NCBI GenBank assembly: GCA_933226995.1
Contig: CAKOFP010000323.1
Coordinates: 1 to 15,816 of the forward strand
Direction: 5' to 3'
Length of the DNA: 15,816 nucleotides
DNA from: Candidatus Nitrosopolaris rasttigaisensis
GTDB taxonomy: Archaea > Thermoproteota > Nitrososphaeria > Nitrososphaerales > Nitrososphaeraceae
Shown here: positions 6,263 through 12,879 of the stretch, piece after piece
How positions within the stretch are numbered: position 1 is the stretch's first letter
Layout of the letters: each line of letters starts with the position of its first letter
Made by a program: the position numbers and the translations under genes
Notes under the pieces: generated by a model
The model's input: the letters and a program-made list of their open reading frames with translations, nothing else
Database searches by the model: none
Told to the model about the DNA's origin: nothing

Positions 6263-7414
6263 TTGACTAATGTTAGTAGTATACCTCGCCCACATGGAGG
6301 TAAACTAATAAACAGATTCGCTTCTTCCAAGAAGAATATTGACGGAGTGTTTTCAATTGAAGTCAATAACGATCTTAGAAATGACATCGAGAATATTGCG
6401 GATGGTATTTTTAGCCCTTTGGAGGGGTTTGTTGGACAAGATGACTTCCAAGACATTGTAAAAACTGGTCACTTAACGAATGGGTTGGCTTGGACTATCC
6501 CTATAATATTAGATGTTGATGACCAAACAGCAAGGCAGATGAAGGATGCTGGTGAAGTTATGTTAAGAACTGGTAATGAATATTTTGGGGTTATAGATGT
6601 CGAAGAAATTTATTCTTATAATAAAACCTCTGTTGCAAGAGCAATCTACCAAACAAATGATCTAAGGCATCCAGGCGTTTTGAAAGTGATAGGATTGAAA
6701 GATCGACTTATCGGAGGCAACATTCAAGTCTTAAAGAGAATCCCTCAGTCACCATTAAGAAAGTTTAGAATGAATCCCTTTGAAACAAGATCAGAAATTC
6801 AGAAGAGAGGATGGAAAACTGTGGTTGGTTTTCAAACAAGAAACGTTCCACATGTCGCTCATGAAATGTTGCAAAAGACTGCTATGAATATTTATGATGG
6901 ATTGTTTGTAAATCCATTGATTGGCAAAAAAAAGTCTGGTGATTTCAAGGATGAAGTGATTGTAAGAACTTATGAGACACTTATAGAAAACTATTATCCC
7001 AAGAGTAGGACTATGTTTGGGACCCTTCATACCGAGATGAGGTACGCTGGGCCTAAGGAGGCGATTCATCATGCCATTATGAGAAAGAATTTTGGATGTT
7101 CTCACTTTATAATTGGAAGAGATCATGCAGGAGTTAGAGATTATTATGATCCTTTTGCAGCCCATGACATCTTCAGTGATTATCCGGATCTCGAAATTGA
7201 ACCACTATTCTTTCCTTCGTTTTACTACTGCCATAAATGCTTGAGCTACGCAAATGAAAGAAATTGTCCGCACGGATCAGAATTCAGAGAAGAGTTAAGC
7301 GGTACAAAGATGAGAAAAATGGTTAGTTGTGGTGAAATTCCTGCAGAGCACTTGATGAGACCAGAAATCTCGAAGTTGATCAAGTCTTATAAAGAGCCAT
7401 TTGTAACTGAATAA
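6263..7414 (+). CDS. sat: ATP sulfurylase (sulfate adenylyltransferase)
   Basis: This 383-residue protein has the full length of the homo-oligomeric bacterial/archaeal type, without an APS kinase domain. Key motifs are the N-terminal PUA-like domain ending GFVGQDDF (55-62), the active-site QTRNVPHVAHE (191-201) with its HxxH, the MRYAGPKEA loop (259-267), and GRDHAGV (285-291). A probable zinc knuckle C323-x2-C326-x8-C335-x-H337 is present, as in thermophilic ATP sulfurylases. The enzyme makes APS and pyrophosphate from sulfate and ATP and feeds the APS reductase encoded directly upstream. The start is TTG at 6263, 8 bp after the cysH stop, preceded by a weak GGGA ribosome site; no ATG matches the domain start. 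No sulfite reductase or APS kinase is in the window. Confidence 0.95.
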   Translation: MTNVSSIPRPHGGKLINRFASSKKNIDGVFSIEVNNDLRNDIENIADGIFSPLEGFVGQDDFQDIVKTGHLTNGLAWTIPIILDVDDQTARQMKDAGEVMLRTGNEYFGVIDVEEIYSYNKTSVARAIYQTNDLRHPGVLKVIGLKDRLIGGNIQVLKRIPQSPLRKFRMNPFETRSEIQKRGWKTVVGFQTRNVPHVAHEMLQKTAMNIYDGLFVNPLIGKKKSGDFKDEVIVRTYETLIENYYPKSRTMFGTLHTEMRYAGPKEAIHHAIMRKNFGCSHFIIGRDHAGVRDYYDPFAAHDIFSDYPDLEIEPLFFPSFYYCHKCLSYANERNCPHGSEFREELSGTKMRKMVSCGEIPAEHLMRPEISKLIKSYKEPFVTE

Positions 7415-7799
7415 ACCGAATTAAATTCTATATAAGAGCGTGGATAAGGTATTCTACGAGTTTACCTATAACTAAGCGTCAGCAACATCATTCCTCACAG
7501 TGTTCCGTCAAGTAGTACAACACGAGCCAAATGAAGGCCTTATCTTCAGAGTCTCGTAGTTAGTATATGCACGCCTCCTAAAAGTTTCATAATAGGTGCC
7601 CTCAGCTGCCGTCGAAAAACAAATTCTGGTTGAGGACATTCAATTTCGATGGATAGATCTGGTTTACGGTTGACAAGCAAGATCCCGTATATAGTAAGCT
7701 ACATTTCAATTTGTTAGCTAATCTACCATATTAATTTCCAAATGTTTAATAATAGTGTCATAAAGTTTAAGTCTATCAACTAGCTACTCGTTATTACAG
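7415..7799. other. Gene-free region before the 7800 gene
   Basis: No convincing gene was seen on either strand over 385 bp. The last 40 bp contain the promoter of the next gene. A minus-strand AGGAGG (around 7575-7580) is not followed by a usable reading frame. Confidence 0.4.
7764..7773 (+). promoter_or_regulatory. TATA-like box before the 7800 gene
   Basis: AGTTTAAGTC lies about 27-36 bp before the TTG at 7800 and 42-51 bp before the ATG at 7815. The predicted transcription start near 7795 is compatible with either start codon. Confidence 0.35.
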
Positions 7800-8063
7800 T
7801 TGAAAAGACAAGTAATGAATACGATTTCCTTCAGATTTGGCAGGTACAAAGGTGCGGATGAATTAACTGATAATAATAATAAATTTAGTAAAGCAGCAGA
7901 AGGGCGCTCGTGCTGGTCTGTTCTGTCTATAGAAGGACTCGGAATCGAGGCTAAAATTATACACAAAGGAAGAGGCAAATTCAAAATCCTCGAAGACAAC
8001 TACAATGGAAAATATATCGGCAAAATAGTGGATGCATCTGATGTGATTCGTTGTAAATTATAG
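7800..8063 (+). CDS. Conserved-looking small hypothetical protein (87 aa)
   Basis: The 87-residue frame begins with TTG at 7800; an ATG five codons later (7815) is an equally good start and gives 82 residues. The C-terminal half alternates hydrophobic residues and glycines (GLGIEAKIIHKGRGKFKIL, then YIGKIVDASDVIRCKL), which suggests a small beta-barrel, perhaps SH3-like. There is no signal peptide, membrane segment or metal-binding cluster. It is followed with a 1-bp gap by the ORF containing the NDH-2 fragment, but that arrangement may be accidental given the decay there. Function unknown; likely cytoplasmic. Confidence 0.6.
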   Translation: MKRQVMNTISFRFGRYKGADELTDNNNKFSKAAEGRSCWSVLSIEGLGIEAKIIHKGRGKFKILEDNYNGKYIGKIVDASDVIRCKL

Positions 8064-8064
8064 G

Positions 8065-8382
8065 ATGTTTGTGGCAAGTGGACCTAGGGCTGAATCACCT
8101 CCACTAATCGATCTTTCTAACTTCTGTCCCAATAACATTTCGGAACTGTCACAATGTCGTATGTTCACGCTACAGATGGCTAGCATAGGAAAACGTACTG
8201 GCGTAGGTAATTTATTAGGAGTACAAGTTCAGGGATTTCTAGCATGGTGGATATGGCGCAATTATTATTTAGCCCACCTCCCAACATTGCACAAAAAGAT
8301 AAGAGTATTAGCTGATTGGATAACCGATATATTCTTCAGGAGAGATGTAACTATGCTTAAAACTCTTGCAGAAGAAAAATGA
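8065..8382 (+). pseudogene. C-terminal fragment of a second NDH-2, joined to unrelated sequence
   Basis: The first about 36 residues of this frame look unrelated to anything and may not be coding. From about 8173 the frame reads MASIGKRTGVGNLLGVQVQG, then AWWIWRNYYL, HLPTLHKKIRVLADW and RRDVTML. This aligns without gaps over about 64 residues with the C-terminal membrane-binding segment of the NDH-2 encoded at 11403-12879, with roughly half of positions identical by eye. The nucleotide-binding domains are missing, so this is a 5'-truncated NDH-2 paralogue. The sequence after its stop (8383-8488) continues in the same frame as a charged, tail-like stretch punctuated by two more stops, consistent with decay. 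It cannot be an NADH dehydrogenase. An alternative is a small membrane-associated protein derived from the NDH-2 tail. Confidence 0.7.
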
Positions 8383-8512
8383 GAGTAATGACATCGCACT
8401 GAAAACAATAGAAAAGAAATAAGAGAATCCGCAGCTTTATCCACGAAGCACAAAGCCGGATAGGGCATCTGAAGGCAAGCAGGAATAGAATTTATGTCTT
8501 GGTCAACTAAAA

Positions 8513-9391
8513 GTGTCAGTATTCGTTCATTTGGATGTGGACAAATCAATAGACGCATTCCGACCAAAAAAATTCGATAATGAATCATTGATCATACATG
8601 ATTTTTTGATTCCCCTCAAACAAATTGGCTGCATTCATTTAACAGATGAGATAATAGATTATTGGCAAAGTCTGGAAAAATATGACGTTCCACTAATAAA
8701 CGTTTCAAGCATGTGTTTGGCAATAGAAACATCACGCTTTCAAACTCAACAAACTGAGATTCCGATTCCCTATACTGTCCACATTATCAAAATGATCGAC
8801 TTAATCAAATATTGTGAATCGATGGTTGGTGGAAAGGACCAAATAAACAATCTAAAACAACAATTGAGCTCTCTTGTATCTAACGCGATCCGATATCCAG
8901 GGAAGCAAGCTGATTACGCTGTCCAAATTCTGAAAGCGATAGTCTCTAGCAACGATGAATTCCAAATCGGGTATATTTTGCATAGAAAGAACCCGTCGTT
9001 GACGTTTAACATTGCACAAGGGCCTGATTTCAAATTATGCAATACAGGCATCAAAGTAGAAGCAAAATCAAAATTGAACCGAGCATACCTTGGAGATTAT
9101 AACCCTCAACCAATAGGACTAAACAAAGAAATCTGCTTACGACTTCTAGCAAGAGACGCAGTTAAAGCTGGCGCCCTTTCTACGGCCTTCAGTCACCATG
9201 GAACCGACATTGCAATAGTGGGTTTAAGCCATAGTGAATTCGGCGATATATTTGCTGCGCATGTATTTGAAAATAATTTACGGAGCGATAATCAAGAAAA
9301 TTATGAATTTGGTTCAGCGTTCAAAGATGCAGTAAAATTAGTCAATCAAGGAAAAAAAGGAATTATTTTGTTTAGTGAGGTCATAAGATGA
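8513..9391 (+). CDS. Putative PD-(D/E)XK nuclease-fold protein
   Basis: This 292-residue protein starts with GTG. Residues about 165-187 read FNIAQGPDFKLCNTGIKVEA followed by KSK. That places P171-D172 eleven residues before E183-A-K185, the core of PD-(D/E)XK metal-dependent nucleases. A basic patch follows (K187, R190), then a helix LNKEICLRLLARDAVKAG (203-220) that could be the usual supporting helix. The N-terminal half (1-140) is helical and unassigned. No methyltransferase, helicase or specificity protein adjoins it, so it is not a recognisable restriction system. Reading continues open past its TGA (see the next entry). The start is uncertain: an in-frame stop at 8486-8488 limits extension and GTG 8513 is the first plausible codon. 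Other PD-(D/E)XK roles (repair, mobile-element resolution) are equally possible. Confidence 0.55.
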   Translation: MSVFVHLDVDKSIDAFRPKKFDNESLIIHDFLIPLKQIGCIHLTDEIIDYWQSLEKYDVPLINVSSMCLAIETSRFQTQQTEIPIPYTVHIIKMIDLIKYCESMVGGKDQINNLKQQLSSLVSNAIRYPGKQADYAVQILKAIVSSNDEFQIGYILHRKNPSLTFNIAQGPDFKLCNTGIKVEAKSKLNRAYLGDYNPQPIGLNKEICLRLLARDAVKAGALSTAFSHHGTDIAIVGLSHSEFGDIFAAHVFENNLRSDNQENYEFGSAFKDAVKLVNQGKKGIILFSEVIR

Positions 9392-9604
9392 TATCACCCG
9401 TATACAATTGGTGCAATCGCATCTGAAAAAGAAACAGTTGAACAACCGGGGTCAGAGTTAGAGAAAAAAGAGAAAGACACTAAAATAGATTCAAATGCAC
9501 CTAGTCACTATTACCGAATTGTAGAAGAAGCCAGAAAAATGGATTATAATAAAAAGAACGAAGATGGGAACGATGTAACGAGTTCCTATTATGAAAGACG
9601 ATAA
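9392..9604 (+). other. In-frame continuation of the nuclease-like ORF beyond TGA
   Basis: Directly after the TGA at 9389-9391 the same frame stays open for 70 codons to TAA at 9602-9604. The product is strongly protein-like and charged: YHPYTIGAIASEKETVEQPG, then ELEKKEKDTKID, HYYRIVEEARKMDY and a final SSYYERR. No ATG, GTG or TTG lies near its beginning; the first ATG is at 9539. The whole frame 8513-9604 would encode 363 residues. Possible readings are a nonsense mutation (pseudogene), a sequencing error, TGA readthrough, or a separate small gene with an unusual start. The proteasome promoter begins right after it. Confidence 0.45.
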
Positions 9605-9606
9605 TG

Positions 9607-9615
9607 CTTAAATCT
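9607..9615 (+). promoter_or_regulatory. TATA box of psmB
   Basis: GCTTAAATC lies about 31-39 bp before the ATG at 9646. It predicts a transcription start near 9637 and a leader of roughly 9 nt. It directly follows the TAA of the preceding open frame. Confidence 0.45.
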
Positions 9616-9618
9616 GGC

Positions 9619-9639
9619 CGATTATTATTCTGATAATCG
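9619..9639 (+). promoter_or_regulatory. Perfect 7-bp inverted repeat over the psmB transcription start
   Basis: CGATTAT (9619-9625) and ATAATCG (9633-9639) are perfect reverse complements with a 7-nt spacer. The repeat sits between the TATA box and the ATG, covering the predicted start of transcription. That is a classic place for a repressor operator. No cognate regulator is identifiable in the window. Confidence 0.4.
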
Positions 9640-9645
9640 TATAGT

Positions 9646-10314
9646 ATGTATCAGCAAGGCAATGACAATCGGTACGAAGAGTACATAGCAGAGCATATTA
9701 AGAAGGGAACAACTACTTGTGCTTTAACTTGTAAAGATGGAGTCGTCTTGGCTGCAGATACAAGGGCAAGCGCTGGCTTCTTTATTGCTGATAAACATGT
9801 TATGAAAATTCAGAAAATTGATAGACACATTGGTATGACTATGGCAGGCGGAGTGGCAGATGCCCAAAATCTAGTTGATATCATGCGATATAATGCAAAC
9901 ATCTACCGTCTTACAAATAAAGATCCTATACCAATCAAGTCTGGCGCTAGATTGTGCTCCAATGTGTTATTCAATCAGCGATACTTTCCATTCTTCGTCC
10001 AGATTATCCTTGCCGGAGTCGATAAGACGAAGGAGGAAGGACAAATATACAATATTGACCTGTTCGGTTCAATGACAAGTGAGAAGTTCATATCTACTGG
10101 TAGTGGTTCACCGGTGGCATATGGTTACCTTGAAACAGAATTCAAAGAGAATCTAACTGTAAACGATGCTTACAAATTAGCAATACAAGCAATTGCAGCA
10201 GCCATCAGAAGAAACTCAGGTACTGGTGATGGCATCAATGTAGTCATTATAGATAAAGATGGCTACCGCGAGCTGCCGAAGGAAATGAAAAAAGCTGTCA
10301 GTGTAGTTTACTAA
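9646..10314 (+). CDS. psmB: Proteasome beta subunit, catalytically active type
   Basis: This 222-residue precursor has a 21-residue propeptide ending in KKG, followed by TTTCALTCKDG. Autocleavage at Gly21-Thr22 would expose the catalytic N-terminal Thr. In mature numbering the catalytic set is present: Thr1, Asp17 and Arg19 (in LAADTRA), and Lys33 (in HVMKI), together with the GSGSP loop (152-156 of the precursor) and SGTGDGI (191-197). It therefore encodes a working protease subunit of the archaeal 20S proteasome, which with alpha subunits and the PAN/AAA ATPases degrades cytoplasmic proteins. Many thaumarchaea carry two beta genes; which paralogue this is cannot be told here. It appears monocistronic, with its own TATA box and a palindrome over the start site. 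A T-run right after the stop (10320-10325) may end the transcript. Confidence 0.97.
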   Translation: MYQQGNDNRYEEYIAEHIKKGTTTCALTCKDGVVLAADTRASAGFFIADKHVMKIQKIDRHIGMTMAGGVADAQNLVDIMRYNANIYRLTNKDPIPIKSGARLCSNVLFNQRYFPFFVQIILAGVDKTKEEGQIYNIDLFGSMTSEKFISTGSGSPVAYGYLETEFKENLTVNDAYKLAIQAIAAAIRRNSGTGDGINVVIIDKDGYRELPKEMKKAVSVVY

Positions 10315-10317
10315 GAA

Positions 10318-10327
10318 AACTTTTTAC
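10318..10327 (+). terminator. T-rich terminator after psmB
   Basis: AACTTTTTAC begins 3 bp after the stop codon. Archaeal RNA polymerase terminates at such T-runs without needing a hairpin. A second T-run with a small inverted repeat TCGGTT (10371-10376) / AACCGA (10384-10389) lies about 60 bp further and could be a backup site. Confidence 0.4.
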
Positions 10328-10523
10328 TAGACATAATAGAGCAGACTTACCATCCTGGTACTAAATACTATCGGTTTTTCTATAACCGAATTTCTGCTAG
10401 GCTGTTTAGGTTGAATTATTACAATGAATTTGAACAAGTAAAGTATATTCCAGCCTTCCAGGAGTATAATGTTGCTGTGCCTCTCATATGACCCGTTAAA
10501 TTAACAGAACACGTCAGTACAAT

Positions 10524-10533
10524 CTATAAATAA
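10524..10533 (+). promoter_or_regulatory. TATA box of the C2H2 mini-protein gene
   Basis: CTATAAATAA is one of the best TATA boxes in the window and lies about 25-34 bp before the ATG at 10558. This predicts a nearly leaderless mRNA and strongly supports the very short gene that follows. Confidence 0.6.
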
Positions 10534-10557
10534 CATAGGAGAATTTGAGTATTTGAA

Positions 10558-10662
10558 ATGTCTTCTACTACCAGTCCGTCTTATAGATGTGAAGTATGTG
10601 GTACATCATTTACTTCATTACAAGAACTTGATCAGCATAAGCGACAAGAGCATCAGAAATAA
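10558..10662 (+). CDS. 34-aa single C2H2 zinc-finger protein
   Basis: The ATG-initiated frame encodes 34 residues: a short Ser/Thr-rich lead (MSSTTSPSY), then RCEVCGTSFTSLQELDQHKR and QEHQK. The spacing C-x2-C-x12-H-x4-H is a complete classical C2H2 zinc finger, with the conserved aromatic (F) and leucine core residues in place. The finger fills almost the whole protein. Single-finger mini-proteins of this kind are frequent in thaumarchaea. They are presumed to bind DNA, RNA or protein, but no target is known from this sequence. The excellent TATA box 25-34 bp upstream argues that it is expressed as its own leaderless transcript. It is not part of an operon. Confidence 0.8.
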   Translation: MSSTTSPSYRCEVCGTSFTSLQELDQHKRQEHQK

Positions 10663-10762
10663 TTCGACAGAGTGATATCATCTCTCAAGTAATAGTTATT
10701 ACCAAACTTATCGGTGGTCCCGGGCTTGTATTGGGAAGCCGTTTGCATTGACTGAGGGTACA

Positions 10763-10785
10763 CTAACGACCGCTATTATCGTTAG
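10763..10785 (+). promoter_or_regulatory. Hairpin partly covering a Shine-Dalgarno sequence
   Basis: CTAACGA (10763-10769) pairs with TCGTTAG (10779-10785) across a 9-nt loop. The last two bases of the right arm are the first bases of AGGAG (10784-10788), which precedes ATGs at 10789 and 10796. If transcribed, the stem could limit ribosome access. This is inferred from position only. Confidence 0.3.
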
Positions 10786-10795
10786 GAGATGGAAG

Positions 10796-10894
10796 ATGAA
10801 ACTAGAATCAGGTCATCCAATTGCACTCCAACCCCTTGTCACATTGCGCCCCAAATATGGTATGCGCGTGAGGCTAATACGAAGAAATGTGTAG
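10796..10894 (+). CDS. Possible 32-aa basic protein
   Basis: An ATG 8 bases after AGGAG opens a 32-codon frame with a coherent basic composition: MKLESGHPIALQPLVTLRPK, then YGMRVRLIRRNV. An overlapping ATG at 10789 opens a less convincing 40-codon frame. No TATA box was found at the correct distance and no family is recognised. It may be a short gene, a leader peptide or a decayed fragment. Confidence 0.25.
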   Translation: MKLESGHPIALQPLVTLRPKYGMRVRLIRRNV

Positions 10895-10906
10895 ATTTGC
10901 AGATCG

Positions 10907-10941
10907 TTTAGCATCAGAAGATAACTATTTCTGATGCTAAA
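10907..10941 (-). terminator. 13-bp perfect hairpin at the end of the NDH-2 operon
   Basis: TTTAGCATCAGAA (10907-10919) is perfectly complementary to TTCTGATGCTAAA (10929-10941), with a 9-nt loop. It lies 18 bp beyond the stop codon of the leftward membrane-protein gene. It is read there as a T-rich start followed by a long stem, so it probably ends or stabilises that transcript. It could also serve as a bidirectional barrier for rightward transcription. Confidence 0.55.
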
Positions 10942-10959
10942 AATGCAATCCATCCTCAC

Positions 10960-11385
10960 TCATCTTCCACTCCCAGGAAGTCCAAGGACTTTTGTTGGTG
11001 AACGATAATCGCCCTGAACCACTATTCCCTCATTGGTAGATATTTTTACAGTAGTTATATTAGTATCTGGTTTGGGAGAAAAAAAGTATGTTTGACCTGG
11101 ATCTAGAAAGCTTAGATGTTGAGTATCATTCTTTCCTAGGACAACTGTGATCCCTGTAAGCTGATTCAATCCAACATTATTAACCCTTACACGGTATTGA
11201 ATACCTGCCATATCAGTAGTGTCTTTAGTAGGATCGAGTTCGAGAGCATATTTGGGCTTGTTTATTTGGGTAGAGTAATAGTAGAGAGATATCAAACCGG
11301 CAGCTGCTAGTATTATTACGTAGTATACAGTTCTTTTCATACTTAGTCCTAGCTTATCTCTGATAAAAATTTGGCCTTTCGTCAT
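10960..11385 (-). CDS. Membrane-anchored small extracytoplasmic protein (141 aa)
   Basis: Residues 16-38 (MKRTVYYVIILAAAGLISLY and on) form a signal-anchor with a positively charged N-side. The remaining roughly 100 residues are polar and would face outside. They contain a beta-rich stretch RVRVNNVGLNQLTGITVVLG reminiscent of CARDB/Ig-like extracellular folds (N-x-G turn between strands), then several short strands to a Gly/Pro-rich end. Two starts are possible: ATG 11385 (141 aa) or ATG 11340 (126 aa). The second puts the charged residues directly before the membrane segment and is attractive. It begins 17 bp after the NDH-2 reading frame, so both were one transcription unit; it might assist or anchor that dehydrogenase. 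No family is assigned with confidence. Confidence 0.65.
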   Translation of the reverse strand: MTKGQIFIRDKLGLSMKRTVYYVIILAAAGLISLYYYSTQINKPKYALELDPTKDTTDMAGIQYRVRVNNVGLNQLTGITVVLGKNDTQHLSFLDPGQTYFFSPKPDTNITTVKISTNEGIVVQGDYRSPTKVLGLPGSGR

Positions 11386-11402
11386 GAAATATGGAGGGTA
11401 GC

Positions 11403-12879
11403 TCAGGTTGATGACTTCGTTTCTTTAGGTGCAGCTTTGGGTTCTTGCTGAATTTTGTTATTATCATTTGCTTTTTGTTGAGCTTCTGTACTTTTGAGGT
11501 TACTACTACTTGGCTTTTGAGTATTATCAAAACTACTTTCTATTTCAGACCTTTTTATCATTGCTACATCTGGTTTGGATATCAGATCAGAGGTCCAATC
11601 TCCCATAACTTCTAATTTCTTCTTTATTGTTGGAAGGTTGCCTAAATAGTAAGTACGCCAAAGCCACCATGCTGCAAATCCATGTAATTTGAATCCGAGG
11701 ATCGTTGCAACACCTGTTCTTTTTCCAATTTCTGCCATCATTCCTTTTGTTTTATAATCAAATTTAGTCTTCCTATTCTCTCTTTCACCTTTAATAGAAG
11801 AAATTATATTTTTTGCAGCTACTTTTCCCTGTCTTATTGCATGTTGTGCTGTCGGAGGATAGGGCTTTCCTGTATGTGGATCCGTTATACACGCACAATC
11901 ACCAAGAACATACACTCCATTCTAGCCCAGCACTTCTAAATAGTTGTTAGCTATTATTCTATGTCCTTTGTCATGTTCACAAGGAAGATCTGCAATTAGC
12001 TTATTTGGAGTTACACCTGCAGTCCAAATAAGGGTATAACATGGTATTATTGCATTATTGTCATTATCTAGCTTTACATTATTTGCAGTTGCGTCAATAA
12101 CATGACTATTCATTATAAATTCTACACTCCTAGCTTTTAGTTTTTCCAATGCAAATTTACCTAATGGTTCATCTATTTGTTCGAGAAGCTTTTCAGTAGT
12201 ATGGACAAGTATTACCCTTACTTCTGTCACATAGATATTCTTGTAATAACCTATTATGGATTCTCGTATAAAGTCATTTAATGCTCCTACCGTTTCAACA
12301 CCATTGAATCCCCCACCAACTACCACAAAAGTTAAAAGACTCTTTCGTAATTCTTTATTATCTTCTTCTAGACTTGCTTGTTCAAGTATGTTTATGATGT
12401 GGTTTCTCAAAATTATGGCATCACCAATACTCTTCATAGTAAAGGAGTGTTTCTGAATATCAGACATATTAAAGAAATTATTTTCACTTCCTAATGCGAT
12501 AACAAGGTAATCATATTTCAGTGTTTGTTCGCGCCAATCGTTTGGTTGAGATTGTCTGCCAATTGAATGAGTCAAAGTAACCTGTCTATTATCAAGATCT
12601 ATTGATTCTACATTGGCTTCATAGAACTTGGCTTTTACAAAATGATCTAATCGGTGTTACTATATGTCTTGTTTCAATCATGCCAGATGCTACTTCAGGT
12701 AGCATTGGAGTAAAGAGAAGAAAGTTATCTTTACTTACCAAGGTAATTTCAATATTCTTATTACTGTGAAATTTCTTCTGAAGCTTCTTTAAAACTTCGA
12801 TTCCAGCAAAGCCACTACCCAGAATTACTATGCGCTTAGTGCTGCGAAGAGAATCTTCCTCAAATTTAAGTTGCGACAT
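11403..12879 (-). pseudogene. ndh: Type II NADH dehydrogenase (NDH-2), interrupted by a frameshift and a TAG
   Basis: Three reading frames together give a complete NDH-2 of about 490 residues, a single-subunit flavoprotein that passes electrons from NADH to quinone at the inner face of the membrane. Part 1 (12879-12619) has the FAD-binding ILGSGFAGIEVLKKL. Part 2 (12575-11922, open frame from about 12634) has the NAD-binding VVVGGGFNGVETVGAL and ends EVLG before a TAG at 11924-11922. Part 3 (11915-11403) resumes in the same frame with NGVYVLGDCA and the quinone-site YPPTAQHAIRQGK, then the membrane-binding AWWLWRTYYLG and a Q/N/K-rich tail. Part 1 shifts frame in AAAAGCC near 12630-12636: the next frame reads AKFYEANVESIDLDNRQVTL without a gap. 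Two independent lesions suggest a pseudogene, unless both are sequencing errors. Confidence 0.85.

Larger units (their letters stand above)
10663..10959. other. Intergenic region with two hairpins and a possible 32-aa ORF
   Basis: This gap lies between the zinc-finger gene and the convergent membrane-protein gene. It contains a 7-bp-stem hairpin (10763-10785), a possible small ORF (10796-10894) and a 13-bp-stem hairpin (10907-10941). No RNA gene was recognised. Confidence 0.4.

Noticed and set aside
8265..8588. 107-codon minus frame across the NDH-2 fragment and the start of the nuclease-like gene
   Set aside because: It is a shadow of two plus-strand frames with recognisable protein sequence.
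1201..9604. The DCD-methylase and the PD-(D/E)XK protein as one restriction-modification system
   Set aside because: They are 6 kb apart, separated by stress-protein and sulfur-metabolism genes, with no shared promoter; co-operation cannot be claimed.
10315..10491. Frame of psmB stays open for 58 codons after its TAA
   Set aside because: PsmB already has its normal length at the TAA, a T-run terminator follows at once, and the extension does not resemble a proteasome tail; probably chance in AT-rich DNA.
11922..11924. TAG in NDH-2 as pyrrolysine or programmed readthrough
   Set aside because: The position lies between a variable loop and the FAD-binding GDCA strand, where an ordinary residue is expected. 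A separate frameshift in the same gene makes simple decay or error the better explanation.
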